Origin: Ascidiaceihabitans sp034111945
GTDB taxonomy: Bacteria > Pseudomonadota > Alphaproteobacteria > Rhodobacterales > Rhodobacteraceae
NCBI GenBank assembly: GCA_047626725.1
Contig: JBLHSG010000005.1
Coordinates: 76,912 to 140,911 of the forward strand
Reading direction: 5' to 3'
DNA: 64,000 nucleotides
The notes beneath the pieces were generated by a model, which saw nothing but the letters and a program-made list of their open reading frames with translations, was not told where the DNA came from and ran no database searches. Both the position numbers and the translations under genes were made by a program. Position 1 is the first letter of the stretch. Each line of letters starts with the position of its first letter. Shown one piece after another: positions 46,055-56,201 of the stretch.

Positions 46055-49000
46055 TCATTCCGCTTTCCCGTAACCGCCACCGCCGGGGGTTTTCATCATA
46101 AACACGTCCCCTGCGTTCAACTGTGCCTCGTCGTTGCCACGCAGTTTTTCGACCGTGCCATCTGCGCGTTCCACTGCGTTTTCACCAACGCCACCTTGAC
46201 CGCCGCCCGCCGCACCATGCGTTGGAATTTCGCGGTGCGATGACAGCACCGTGACCGTCATCGGCTCAAGAAACCGCAGTCTGCGGGTGATGCCATTGCC
46301 GCCCTTAAATGCGCCTGCACCACCTGAATCCTCGCGGATCGAAAACTCGTCCACCTGCACCGGAAAACGGGTTTCCAGCACTTCGGGATCGGTCATGCGC
46401 GTGTTGGTCATGTGGCTGTGCACCGCGCTGGTGCCGTCAAAACCGTCCCCCGCGCCAGTACCGCCACAAATGGTTTCGTAGTTCTGATGAACGTCGTTGC
46501 CGTAGACAAAATTGTTCATCGTGCCTTGGCTGCCCGCGATCACACCCAGCGCGCCGTACAGCGTGTCTGCGATGGCTTGGCTGACTTCGGTGTTGCCTGA
46601 AATGACGGCAGCAGGGGCGCGTGGATTGATCATACTGCCGTCCGGCACCTTAAGGATCAGCGGCTTCAAACACCCTTCGTTCATCGGAATGTCACTGCCG
46701 ACAAGCGTGCGGAACACGTACAAAACAACGGCGCGGCAGATCGCAAGCGGCGCGTTGTAATTGAATTCGCTTTGCTCCGATGTGCCAGTAAAATCAATCA
46801 AGGCCTCGCGATTGGCATGATCGACCGAAATCGCCACTTTGATCTGCGCACCACTGTCGAGCGGATAGGTAAACGCGCAGTCCTTGAGCACGTCCAACAC
46901 GCGGCGCACGCTTTCTTCGGCATTGTCCTGAACGTGGCCCATGTAGGCGTGCACAGTGTCCAGCCCGAACTGTTTTGTGATCCGGTGCAGTTCGGCCAAG
47001 CCCGTCGCGTTGGCGGCGATTTGTGCGGCAAGGTCGGCCATGTTTTGATCAATGTTGCGACACGGATAACGGCCAGAGGCCAGCAATTCACGTGATGCGG
47101 CATCCAGCAATTGGCCTTGTTTGACCAACAGGAAATTGTCGATCAGCACGCCTTCTTCTTCGATCACGCGACTGTCGGGGGGGGCTGAGCCCGGGGTTTT
47201 GCCGCCAATATCCGCATGGTGACCACGGCTGGCCACGGTGTAGACAATCCGGGTTCCAGCCTCGTCAAATACGGGCGTGATGACCGTCACATCGGGCAAA
47301 TGCGTGCCGCCATTGTAGGGGTTGTTCATCATAAACACGTCACCCGGTTTGATCTGTCCCGCGTTCTGGCGCAGCACCGTGCGCACGCTTTCTGACATCG
47401 ACCCAAGGTGGACTGGAACATGCGGCGCATTTGCCACCAGATCCCCCGCCTCGTCAAAGATCGCGCAGGAAAAATCGTATCGTTCCTTGATGTTAACCGA
47501 ATACGCAGTGTTGGCGAGCGTTGCGCCCATTTGATCTGCGATCGACATAAACAGGTTGTTGAACACCTCGAGCATCACCGGATCAACCGAAGTGCCGATC
47601 GCTTCTTGGCGGGCCAACGGGACGATACGCGTCAACACCAGATTGCCGCCCTCGACGCATTTTGCCTGCCAGCCTGCCTCAAGAATGTTGGTGCCTGTTG
47701 GTTCGGTCAGGATCGCGGGGCCATCGACATGCGCGCCTTTGGCCAAGGTCATCCGGTCAACCAACGGCACATTACGCCACGCGCCTGCCGACCACATCTT
47801 GCCCGTTTGCGGTGTCACATCTGTCGGTTCGGTGTCGGGCATGCTGACGCGTTCGCCGGTGTTGCCGATGGCTTCAGCCGTCAGAACGTCGATCAACAGC
47901 GTCGCATCTGTTGGCACAAATCCGAACTGTTGATGGTGCGCGGCCTCAAAGGCGGCGGTCATGTTTTTGGGTGTTCCGAAGGGCACGGGGATGGTTTGCT
48001 GCGCGCCGTCCGGACGCATGTGCGCCATGGTCACGACGCGAATTTGGTCCGCACCGATGCCTTGGCTTGCGACCTCTGTCTCGACCAATTCGGACAGGGT
48101 GGCGAGCACGTCTTTGGCCTGCGCGACCTGATCCAGACCGTTGCCAAATTGGTGTTCGCGCATCGCCCGCACGTCCGCCAGCCCCATGCCGAACGCCGAT
48201 AAAACGCCTGCAAACGGGTGGATAAAGATGCTTTTCATGCCCAATGCATCCGCGACCAGACAGGCGTGCTGCCCGCCTGCGCCGCCAAAACAGTTCATCG
48301 TGTATTTGGTGACATCATAGCCGCGCTGCACGCTGATTTTCTTGATCGCGTTGGCCATGTTTTCGACAGCAATGCGCAAGAACCCTTCCGCGATGTCTTC
48401 GATTCTGCGATCACCATCAATTTCTTTGGCCAGTTCGCCGAATTTTTCGCGCACAACATCACCGTCCAGCGGTTGATCTGCGTTGGGGCCAAACACGGAT
48501 GGGAATTGATCAGGCTGAAGTTTGCCCAGCAGCACGTTACAGTCCGTGACAGTAAGCGGGCCGCCACGGCGATAAGCTGCGGGGCCTGGATTTGCGCCAG
48601 CACTTTCCGGGCCGACTTGCATACGTCCCGCGCTGTAGGACAACAGCGATCCGCCGCCTGCCGCAACCGTGTGGATCGACATCATCGGGGCCCGCATGCG
48701 CACGCCTGCAACCTCGGTTTCAAAGCTGCGTTCGTATTCACCAGCGAAATGGCACACATCGGTGGACGTGCCACCCATGTCAAAACCGATCAGTTTGTCG
48801 AACCCTTGATCCGCCGCCGTGCGCACCATGCCGACGACACCGCCCGCGGGGCCAGACAGGATCGCATCGCGCCCCTCGAACAATTTGGCGTCGGTCAATC
48901 CACCGTTCGAGCGCATGAACATCAACTGCTCACAGCCGCCTTTGGTCGTGCCCAATGCATCCGCGACTTGGTTCACGTAGCGCCGCAAAATTGGTGACAG

Positions 49001-49633
49001 GTAGGCATCAACCACGGCCGTGTCACCGCGCGACACCAGCTTGATCAGCGGGCTTGCCTCGTGACTGAGCGACACTTGGCTAAAGCCGGTTTGGCGCGCC
49101 ATGTCGCCCAATTGTTTTTCATGATCCGAAAACCGGTAGCTGTGCATCAACGCGATCGCGACGGACCGGAACCCGCGGCCATAGGCACGCGACAACGCCT
49201 CGCGGGCTTTGACTGTGTCGAGGGCCGTGATGATCGTGCCGTCTGCGGCGACCCGTTCATCGATTTCGATCACGTCATCGTACAACAATTCGGGCAACAC
49301 GATGTTGAGATCAAACAGCCGTGGGCGGTTTTGATACCCGATGCGCAGCAAGTCACGCAGCCCCTTGGTGATCAGCAAAACAGTGCGTTCGCCTTTGCGT
49401 TCCAGCAGCGCGTTGGTCGCGACAGTTGTGCCCATTTTCACGGCAGAAATCGTGGCGTTTGGGATCGCCTGATCTGGCGCAAGACCAAGCAGTTGGCGAA
49501 TGCCATGCACGGCGGCGTCCGGGTACACTTCGGGGTTTTCCGACAGCAGCTTTTGCGTACGCAAAGCGCCATCAGGTGTTTTGGCTACGATGTCGGTAAA
49601 GGTGCCGCCACGATCAACCCAAAATTGCCACAT
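46055..49633 (-). CDS. 5-oxoprolinase / fused hydantoinase HyuA-HyuB
   Basis: A 1192-residue ATP-dependent amidohydrolase with both subunits fused. The HyuA-type ATPase half starts WQFWVDRGGTFTDIVAKTPDG and contains GFDMGGTSTDVCHF; the HyuB-type half starts near residue 690 (DPVMLEVFNNLFMSIADQMG) and includes NNPYNGGTHLPDV. Fusion and length match eukaryotic-type 5-oxoprolinase (OplAH). It is the last gene after a TRAP transporter and a D-glutamate cyclase-like gene, which supports 5-oxoproline over hydantoins as substrate. Confidence 0.88.
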   Translation of the reverse strand: MWQFWVDRGGTFTDIVAKTPDGALRTQKLLSENPEVYPDAAVHGIRQLLGLAPDQAIPNATISAVKMGTTVATNALLERKGERTVLLITKGLRDLLRIGYQNRPRLFDLNIVLPELLYDDVIEIDERVAADGTIITALDTVKAREALSRAYGRGFRSVAIALMHSYRFSDHEKQLGDMARQTGFSQVSLSHEASPLIKLVSRGDTAVVDAYLSPILRRYVNQVADALGTTKGGCEQLMFMRSNGGLTDAKLFEGRDAILSGPAGGVVGMVRTAADQGFDKLIGFDMGGTSTDVCHFAGEYERSFETEVAGVRMRAPMMSIHTVAAGGGSLLSYSAGRMQVGPESAGANPGPAAYRRGGPLTVTDCNVLLGKLQPDQFPSVFGPNADQPLDGDVVREKFGELAKEIDGDRRIEDIAEGFLRIAVENMANAIKKISVQRGYDVTKYTMNCFGGAGGQHACLVADALGMKSIFIHPFAGVLSAFGMGLADVRAMREHQFGNGLDQVAQAKDVLATLSELVETEVASQGIGADQIRVVTMAHMRPDGAQQTIPVPFGTPKNMTAAFEAAHHQQFGFVPTDATLLIDVLTAEAIGNTGERVSMPDTEPTDVTPQTGKMWSAGAWRNVPLVDRMTLAKGAHVDGPAILTEPTGTNILEAGWQAKCVEGGNLVLTRIVPLARQEAIGTSVDPVMLEVFNNLFMSIADQMGATLANTAYSVNIKERYDFSCAIFDEAGDLVANAPHVPVHLGSMSESVRTVLRQNAGQIKPGDVFMMNNPYNGGTHLPDVTVITPVFDEAGTRIVYTVASRGHHADIGGKTPGSAPPDSRVIEEEGVLIDNFLLVKQGQLLDAASRELLASGRYPCRNIDQNMADLAAQIAANATGLAELHRITKQFGLDTVHAYMGHVQDNAEESVRRVLDVLKDCAFTYPLDSGAQIKVAISVDHANREALIDFTGTSEQSEFNYNAPLAICRAVVLYVFRTLVGSDIPMNEGCLKPLILKVPDGSMINPRAPAAVISGNTEVSQAIADTLYGALGVIAGSQGTMNNFVYGNDVHQNYETICGGTGAGDGFDGTSAVHSHMTNTRMTDPEVLETRFPVQVDEFSIREDSGGAGAFKGGNGITRRLRFLEPMTVTVLSSHREIPTHGAAGGGQGGVGENAVERADGTVEKLRGNDEAQLNAGDVFMMKTPGGGGYGKAE

Positions 49634-49704
49634 CAGACGTATCTCCTTTGTTTGCGGGCGCTAGATGCCCCGCAGTCATTTGGTTTTAAAAGAAAGTTTG
49701 GTTT

Positions 49705-50988
49705 TTACTGTAAGGCGTGCGGCAGGAACAACGCGATGCTCGGGAACGCGATTAACAGGAACGCCATGGCCAACATCGTCAGGCAATAGGGCAACGCACC
49801 CAGCATGACCTCGTTTAAGCTGCCGGATTTTCGCGCCGCTTGGACCACATAAAGGTTCAGACCAACGGGTGGTGTAATCAGCGCCATTTCGATCAAAACA
49901 ATCATCAAAATACCGAACCAGATCACGTCAAACCCTTGGGCCACAACCAGCGGCACGATGATCGGAATGGTCACAACCATCAGCGACAGAGTTTCAATAA
50001 AGAACCCCAGCACGATGTACAAAACCACCACAACGAGGATGGTTTTTAATGGCGTCAGGCCAAGGCCAGTCATGAATTCCGTCAGCTCCCGACCCAACCC
50101 AGCAGAGGCCAAAGTAAAGTTCAGGAACGACGCGCCCATGACAATCAGCATGATCATCGAGGTGATTTTAACCGTGCCTGTCAGGCTTTGCGATAGCATC
50201 GACCACGACACACCGCCAAAGGCGAGCGCGATCAGCATGGCACCGGCAACGCCAACGGCTGCGGCTTCGGTTGGGGTGGCCCAGCCTAGATAAATCGACC
50301 CGACAATCAGACCGAACAGGATCAGGATCGGGATCAAATCAATCAACGCGCGCAGCATTTGCGGAAACGGGAATGTGCGGCGTGTGCCGCCCAGATCAGG
50401 ACGCACAGCGCAGATCAAAACAGTTACCGCCATAAAGGCCAGCGCCAGCGCGATGCCGGGAATAAGGCCTGCAAGGAACAGTTGCGGGATCGAGGATTGC
50501 GTCAGGAAACCGTAGACAATCAGGTTAATCGACGGCGGGATCATGATGCCCAGCGTGCCGCCCGCAGCAATTGCGCCCGAGAATAATTTAGGATCGTAAC
50601 CCAGCTTTTCAGCTTGGGGCATCGCGACAGTCGCCACAGTCGCGGCCGTTGCAACAGACGATCCTGAGGTCGCGGAAAACATCGTGGCGGTGGCGATATT
50701 GGCGTGCACCAAACCACCCGGCAGCCACGACACCCAGCGATCCAACGCGGCATAAGTGCGTGTCGCCACGCCACTGCGCACGAGGATTTCACCGAGTAAA
50801 ACAAAGAATGGAATGGCGATCAGCGTCGCGGAATTGGACGATGACCAGACCATGTTCCCCAGCCCGCGGATTAGCGGAAAACTGGAAAAGAACGTGTCGA
50901 TCCCAAAGCCAAGGAGGAACAAAACAATGCCAACAGGAATGGACAGCGCCAACAGGCCCAGCAGGCCAACCGAGATGTAAACGATCAT
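49705..50988 (-). CDS. dctM: TRAP transporter large permease (DctM)
   Basis: A 427-residue membrane protein with about a dozen hydrophobic helices and the family segment GVLIPPS-like GIMIPPSINLIVYG. It forms the transport channel of a TRAP system. The dctQ reading frame overlaps it by 4 nt. Substrate probably a carboxylate such as 5-oxoproline, judged only by neighbours. Confidence 0.92.
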   Translation of the reverse strand: MIVYISVGLLGLLALSIPVGIVLFLLGFGIDTFFSSFPLIRGLGNMVWSSSNSATLIAIPFFVLLGEILVRSGVATRTYAALDRWVSWLPGGLVHANIATATMFSATSGSSVATAATVATVAMPQAEKLGYDPKLFSGAIAAGGTLGIMIPPSINLIVYGFLTQSSIPQLFLAGLIPGIALALAFMAVTVLICAVRPDLGGTRRTFPFPQMLRALIDLIPILILFGLIVGSIYLGWATPTEAAAVGVAGAMLIALAFGGVSWSMLSQSLTGTVKITSMIMLIVMGASFLNFTLASAGLGRELTEFMTGLGLTPLKTILVVVVLYIVLGFFIETLSLMVVTIPIIVPLVVAQGFDVIWFGILMIVLIEMALITPPVGLNLYVVQAARKSGSLNEVMLGALPYCLTMLAMAFLLIAFPSIALFLPHALQ

Positions 50989-51533
50989 TGCAGCGTCTCC
51001 TGTTCGGCGAACGCGCCAACAAAGTTTTCAGTCTCGGCGTGACGGCGTTTGACCAGCAGGCTCAGGGCCGCCAGCGTTGTCACTGTCGACATCAAAGCAA
51101 ACCAGACCCATCCGGCAAACCACGGCAGTTGCACCCAGATCAGCGGGGTTTCCAGCGGCGTATTTGCACGTGATCCGTTGACCAACGACCGTTCGACCAC
51201 CGGCCATGCCTTGATCGCGATTGTGATAATGACACCGGTCATCACGGTCATGGAAAACACGTCAAACAGCGCGCGTTTGAAACTGTCGACACGGGAGCGC
51301 AACAAATCGATGCGCACGTGCCCCAGTTCCAGCAGCGTGTAGGACATGCCCCACGAGGTCGCGAGCGCCATAGTATAGCCCGCGATTTCTTCTGTACCGC
51401 CAAGGGACGAACCGATTTGTCGCATGATGATGTCTGTCAGCACGAAAGCTGCGCACAACAACAAGCCGGCACCGACCACAAGGGCCACCCCTTTGTTGAT
51501 CGCCCGCAAGCTTTGTATCATTTTCAGTTCCAT
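50985..51533 (-). CDS. dctQ: TRAP transporter small permease (DctQ)
   Basis: A 182-residue membrane protein with four hydrophobic helices, typical of DctQ. The LLRSRVDSFKRALFDVFSM loop is a common family feature. Lies 38 bases after dctP and overlaps dctM. Confidence 0.88.
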   Translation of the reverse strand: MELKMIQSLRAINKGVALVVGAGLLLCAAFVLTDIIMRQIGSSLGGTEEIAGYTMALATSWGMSYTLLELGHVRIDLLRSRVDSFKRALFDVFSMTVMTGVIITIAIKAWPVVERSLVNGSRANTPLETPLIWVQLPWFAGWVWFALMSTVTTLAALSLLVKRRHAETENFVGAFAEQETLQ

Positions 51534-51571
51534 CTCGGTCCGTCCCTTATTGTTGCTTGGTTTTGTGTCGA

Positions 51572-52618
51572 TTAGTTAATCGTAACGCCGACAACTTTAC
51601 CAACGCTGTCATTCCAACGTGCGGCCCAATCACCACCGGCGCGTTCGGCCCATTCTGGCAGAACTTCGCTGGTTAGAATGTCACGGGCACGGGTGAAATC
51701 TTCGTCGCTGACCTCAACCAAAGTCATTGAACGGGCCTCACCTGATGGGCATTCGGCGTTGCCGGTCAGACATGCGATGTCGTTGACCAATGCGTCTTGG
51801 GCGCTGTCCCATGCTGGTGTTTCAAAACCGCTGACGACTTGTTCTGTCAACAAGGCTTGGGTGTCGGCGTTCAGCGAATTCCACTTGTCCATGTTGATCG
51901 CGGTCACAACTGAATCCCAGCCACCCAGCGGGATCGGCAACAGGTGTGTTGATACTTCCCACCAGCCAGCGCTGTAGCCAGATCCGGCACCGGTTACGGC
52001 ACAATCAACAACGCCGTTTTGCAAGGCTCCCGGCACTTCGGAGAACGACACGTTCACGCCTTCGGCGCCCAATGCTTCGAGCAGTTTGGCGGTCATACGA
52101 CCAGACGCGCGGACCTTAAGACCGGTCAAATCGCCAAGGTTTGAAATCTCGTGATTACAGAACACGACCTGTGGCGGGTACGGCGCGATGGCCAAAACGT
52201 GGCTGTTGAAACGGTCCCGGTAAATGTCGGACACCATCGGGCGTGCGGCATCAACCATTGCGCGGGCTTCATCCGCCGTCAGGGCCAACAATGGCACGTC
52301 CAAACCTTCGAGTTCGGGCGCATCAGCCACGGCATAATCGGCAACTGTCATCGCGACGTCATAGACGCCTTGACCTAGCAGCGGGTAAATATCGCCAAGG
52401 CCCAGGCTCATCTGGTTGTGGGTTGTCAGCTCAACATTGATGGTGCCGCCGGATGCTTCGGGCAGGGTTTTGGTCCAGAACGGGGCCTCGTATTGTTTGT
52501 GAAGCGGCAGGCTTGACCAGCTGCCAACGACAGACAGATCTTCGGCCAATACCGGTGCGGCAAGCGCCGTGCTGGCAACGAGAAGCGACAATACTTTGAT
52601 GGACTGTGTTTTTTTCAT
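51572..52618 (-). CDS. dctP: TRAP transporter substrate-binding protein (DctP)
   Basis: A 348-residue periplasmic protein with signal peptide (KKTQSIKVLSLLVASTALA, cleavage near APVLA). The conserved Arg that binds carboxylate is likely in GLKVRASGRMTAKLLEALG. Delivers an organic acid to DctQM. Confidence 0.92.
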   Translation of the reverse strand: MKKTQSIKVLSLLVASTALAAPVLAEDLSVVGSWSSLPLHKQYEAPFWTKTLPEASGGTINVELTTHNQMSLGLGDIYPLLGQGVYDVAMTVADYAVADAPELEGLDVPLLALTADEARAMVDAARPMVSDIYRDRFNSHVLAIAPYPPQVVFCNHEISNLGDLTGLKVRASGRMTAKLLEALGAEGVNVSFSEVPGALQNGVVDCAVTGAGSGYSAGWWEVSTHLLPIPLGGWDSVVTAINMDKWNSLNADTQALLTEQVVSGFETPAWDSAQDALVNDIACLTGNAECPSGEARSMTLVEVSDEDFTRARDILTSEVLPEWAERAGGDWAARWNDSVGKVVGVTIN

Positions 52619-52668
52619 TTTTTGGTTCTCCGAGTTGGGTGATGTGTTGGGTAGATTTTAGGGGACGT

Positions 52669-53493
52669 TTATGGTGTGGTTAGAATTGTTGTTTCGCCGT
52701 CTTCGGCAACATCCGCGATCAGCATATGACCGGGTGAATGGGTGATGCAGATCGGTAGTTTTGCATCCAGCAGGACGTTTTGCGGGGTCACACCGCAGGC
52801 CCAGTAGACAGGTATTTCGCCGTCACGAATATCAACCGCCTCGCCCCAATCAGGCTGCGACAGATCGGTAATTCCGACAACAGAGGGATCGCCGTGCGCG
52901 ATGGGTGCGCCGTGCGCGTGTGGGTAAAGACCGCTAATTCTATAGGCATCTGCGACCTGTTCTGCAGGGATCGGGCGCATGGTCACGACCATTTCACCTG
53001 CAAACGGACCCGCCGCATTCAGCGCGATGTTAGATCGATACATCGGCACATTGCGACCGGTTTCCATGTGGCGCACGGGAATACCGTGCCGGATCAGCGC
53101 GTTTTCAAAAGTGAACGAACAACCCAAGGCCACCGTCACCAAATCGTCCGTCCAAAGGGCCGCGATGTCTGTCGGTTCTTCGCTTAGGACACCGTCGCGA
53201 AACACACGGTAGCGCGACACATCGCTGCGAATATCGATGTCTGTGCCCAAGGTCGGTAGAAACGGATTGCCCGTATCGCTGACACCCACAATCGGACAGG
53301 GTTTCGGATTGCGTTGGCAAAACCGCAAGAAATCCAGCGCGTATTTTTCAGGGATAATCGCAAGGTTACATTGCAGTTTTCCAGCCGCCAAACCAGACGT
53401 GTGACCTAGGTAATTGCCAACCCTGATCGCCGCACGTACACCTTGTGCAGACGACGCCTTGAGATCTGCGTGATGCATTGCTTGATCGGTCAT
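52669..53493 (-). CDS. DUF1445 protein, putative hydro-lyase / D-glutamate cyclase-like
   Basis: A 274-residue protein of the YcsI/DUF1445 family. Conserved stretches include HTSGLAAGKLQCNLAIIP, FCQRNPKPCPIVGV, GCSFTFENAL, NIALNAAGPFAGEMVV and ITHSPGHMLIADV. The mammalian relative DGLUCY converts D-glutamate to 5-oxo-D-proline, and here the gene leads an operon with TRAP transporter and 5-oxoprolinase, which fits that chemistry. It lies 94 bases downstream of a LysR gene on the same strand. Confidence 0.85.
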   Translation of the reverse strand: MTDQAMHHADLKASSAQGVRAAIRVGNYLGHTSGLAAGKLQCNLAIIPEKYALDFLRFCQRNPKPCPIVGVSDTGNPFLPTLGTDIDIRSDVSRYRVFRDGVLSEEPTDIAALWTDDLVTVALGCSFTFENALIRHGIPVRHMETGRNVPMYRSNIALNAAGPFAGEMVVTMRPIPAEQVADAYRISGLYPHAHGAPIAHGDPSVVGITDLSQPDWGEAVDIRDGEIPVYWACGVTPQNVLLDAKLPICITHSPGHMLIADVAEDGETTILTTP

Positions 53494-53551
53494 AAATATA
53501 GCCCCCGCCGTGTTACCGAAGCTTCACATGGGGCGAGCAATTAAATCAAAT

Positions 53552-53575
53552 TATCATTTTTGATCACAAGTGATA
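53552..53575. promoter_or_regulatory. Dyad in front of the DUF1445 gene, candidate LysR site
   Basis: TATCA at 53552-53556 and TGATA at 53571-53575 with a TGATCA palindrome inside. The T-N11-A style and its place just after the LysR gene make it a likely operator for that regulator. Confidence 0.4.
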
Positions 53576-53587
53576 GATTTTTTGGAA

Positions 53588-54466
53588 CTACCTTGGATGT
53601 GATTGATCCCATTCTAACGCCACGTCTCGTGCGATTTTTGCACTATTTTCAACCAGAAAACTACGGGGTTCTGACAGATATGATGCCGTGAATTCAAGCG
53701 GTTGCGCCAAAATTCCAGGATGAAACTCAACAATGCGCCCTACCTCAAGATCATCATTGGCAAGCGCACGTGGATACGGACCCACAGCAACCCCCGCTGC
53801 AATCATCTTGAGGCTGGCAGACAATGACGCAGATGCGAACACCCGCGCCTTTGGCCCAATTTTACGAGACAATTCCGACATCAATTCGCGGTAAGGACGC
53901 GTTTTGCTGGAGTAAGAAATCACCGGAATTTTGGTCAAATCCGTCTGGTCATTTGACGACGATCGATACCAGTGCAAATCAAACGGCGGCAGCGCCACAT
54001 TTTCCACCGAATATTCCGAAACAGGGCCCATCATAAACGCAAGATCAAGGCGACGTTCCAACAACGCAGTCCGCAAATTCAACGAAATATCGACGGTCAA
54101 ATCAACGTTCACCCGCGGATAGTGATCGCTGAACGCCTTTAGAAATGACGGCAACCACGCCTGCGCAATCGTTTCAGACGCACCAACACGAAACAGGCCC
54201 TCGGTCTCGGCCGGATTGGCAACACGCTGCTTTATCTCTTCTTCAACGAACAACATTTGTTCCGCATAAGACAACAACAGCGTGCCGTGTTTGGTCAGAA
54301 CCAGTTCGCCGGGACCGCGTTCGAACAATGAAACACGCAGCTCTTCTTCGAGGTTGGCAATGCGCGTGGACACGGCGGGTTGCGACAAGTGCAAGCGCTG
54401 CGATGCCTTGCGAAATCCACCAAGGCGGGCAACCCAAAGGAACGTTCTGATTTGATCAAATGTCAT
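53588..54466 (-). CDS. LysR-family transcriptional regulator
   Basis: A 292-residue regulator. The winged helix-turn-helix occupies residues 1-60 (FLWVARLGGFRKASQRLHLSQ), followed by the periplasmic-binding-like effector domain. It probably controls the DUF1445-TRAP-5-oxoprolinase genes directly downstream. Confidence 0.92.
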   Translation of the reverse strand: MTFDQIRTFLWVARLGGFRKASQRLHLSQPAVSTRIANLEEELRVSLFERGPGELVLTKHGTLLLSYAEQMLFVEEEIKQRVANPAETEGLFRVGASETIAQAWLPSFLKAFSDHYPRVNVDLTVDISLNLRTALLERRLDLAFMMGPVSEYSVENVALPPFDLHWYRSSSNDQTDLTKIPVISYSSKTRPYRELMSELSRKIGPKARVFASASLSASLKMIAAGVAVGPYPRALANDDLEVGRIVEFHPGILAQPLEFTASYLSEPRSFLVENSAKIARDVALEWDQSHPR

Positions 54467-54516
54467 GCTGCATCAATAGTATTTATCGAAATTAGCCGCA
54501 ATTGATAAACCAAACG

Positions 54517-55511
54517 CTACGTGCCGTACCAGCCAGTCCATGTTGATTTGGTTTTTGGCCCATGCGGCCCGTTCAGATCATCCTTGCCGTATTTTGCCAA
54601 AAGCGGATCAATCAGACCGCCCAAATGTTTGGTAACAGACGACGGAAAATCCAGACCGGATTTCAAAATCCGATCGACATCAGCGCTGCTTAACTTTGTT
54701 TCAGTACCTTCAGGTCCCCAACGGTAGGGGTAATTTAACCAATTTGGTTCGGCGAAACGATCCCCCAACCATGTGGCAGATACGATTTCATACGCCTTGG
54801 CCGCGTTTAATTTTGCCCCCCGTCTTTGGTGTCATTGCGCAGGAAAAATTCGACTCCAGCAGGGAAACCGCTGCTAGGAATTTCATGATGCTCCGAATGA
54901 TTGCTGCTTTGGTGGGCGTAATGCGCGTGGCCATTGCACGACGAATAGACAACAAATTGGGTGCCAGATCGTTCGAAATGATCCAGATCATCACCTTCGA
55001 ACAAGGTCCCGGCTGAACGCTGCAACAACCAAATTGCCACCGGTTTTTTGCTTGTGTTATCGATACGGATCATCACGCATTCCCGATCGCCATAGTGTTC
55101 ACCCAACGGGGCCAGCGTCGGGTTGCCCGTGTGCACAATACTGTCAAAAATCAGCCCATTAATATGCGCCGTGCCCGGCCCTTTAAAGGCGTACAAGAAC
55201 CAAAATTACAGGTCGGTGTAGTTACAGCCAGGGTCCCAATACGCGTGAACATAAGCCGGGGCATGCGTCAGATCGCCAGTCTTAAAACTGTCATCAATGA
55301 TCAACCAATAATCGCCGCCGCTGGAGGGCAATTGGTCTGGCACGGGTCAGGCCGTGTCATTGCCCATCTTTTTATCATGCAAAATTCTGTTCTTTAACAA
55401 CGCCTCGATGGAACAAGGAAAGTAAGTTTCGTCAGGATGCAATCGAAGTTCAGGGTCGTTAGTTTCGATAGCGGTGCGCAATTCGGGTTCGCTAAGTCCA
55501 GTGTTGGTCAT
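54517..55511 (-). pseudogene. Broken Vps62-like (DUF946) gene
   Basis: Read from ATG 55511, the frame gives an approximately 331-residue Vps62/DUF946-type protein interrupted by TGA at 55347-55349, TAA at 55206-55208 and a one-base loss in a six-base C/G run at 54816-54821. Family pieces before, between and after the breaks remain clear: RLHPDETYFPCSIEALL, FWFLYAFKGPG, LGEHYGDRECVMIRID and VVYSSCNGHAHYAHQSSNH, then WLGDRFAEPNWLNYPYRWG to the TGWYGT end. Both stops are one C-to-T change from Arg or Gln. Function of the family in bacteria is unknown. It is recently inactivated, since sequence between lesions is still well kept. Confidence 0.8.
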
Positions 55512-56008
55512 AATATGTCTTTCGGAAAAAATTGAAAATTTAATTCCTGACGCTTAACTCGAAAGTGCAATGGCATCTAATTCATTTGATGGCGTCCCCT
55601 ACAATGGAACGACGTGGCTGGCCTAAGGCGTTTCGGCAGACGGTCTGGGTCAATAACGGGACTTAGGGCAACGCCTGAACCACCAGAAATTTTCTAGTCA
55701 GCCGATAGCTGCCTGCCACTCCAAGGTTTCGACCCAAGACAAAAAAGGCATTTTCACCCAAACATCCGGAAATTCCCTTGAAGAGGTATGGTAACTTTTC
55801 AATTTAAAACACGACTTACCAAGAAAAACACCTAAACCAAAGATCGCAAAGCAACGAACTGCATCACAAATTTTAGCTGCACAAACCTGCGTGCGGTGCC
55901 ACCGTGAGTTACGGATTGGCCCTATTTGCTTCTTTTCGTTTTTTTATTTTCTAAATTTTTTTACCGCATCTAAAGGGTCTTCCAAAACATTAAGTGGGAG
56001 GAATATTG
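55512..56008. other. AT-rich gap before the short peptide genes
   Basis: About 500 bases without a supportable gene. The right half (55750-55980) is AT-rich with long T runs around 55940-55965 and ends with GGGAGGAA eight bases before the ATG of the first peptide gene. A promoter for those genes probably lies here. Confidence 0.5.
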
Positions 56009-56159
56009 ATGCCCCCAAAATCTCACAGCAAACCATAAAGTCGACTTGCTGAAACACATTATGGTAGAAGTTGCTGACAAGTTGAAAGATGTTCACACCG
56101 ATGACCATCTCAAAGCTATGACACCGGATAAACTGCTGTATATCCGCTTCCAAAAATAA
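56009..56159 (+). pseudogene. Short peptide gene 1 (LLYIRF C-terminus), one-base frameshift; candidate RiPP precursor
   Basis: ATG 56009 follows GGGAGGAA. The frame begins MPPKSHSK and hits TAA at 56036; removing one C near 56033 restores a 49-residue peptide continuing KVDLLKHIMVEVADKLKD and ending LLYIRFQK. The middle is a charged amphipathic helix (leader-like) and the last residues are hydrophobic (core-like). The next short gene shares the LLYIRF ending and a similar leader, which is the strongest evidence that these are real genes. Not assigned to a known family. Confidence 0.55.
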
Positions 56160-56201
56160 AATCCTTTAAAATCAAAATTTAAAATAAGAAAGTATTTTAA
56201 A

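Noticed and set aside
47408..48997. Two + strand frames of about 260 codons over the 5-oxoprolinase gene
   Set aside because: Antisense to an intact 1192-residue enzyme; composition is typical of shadow frames in GC-rich DNA.
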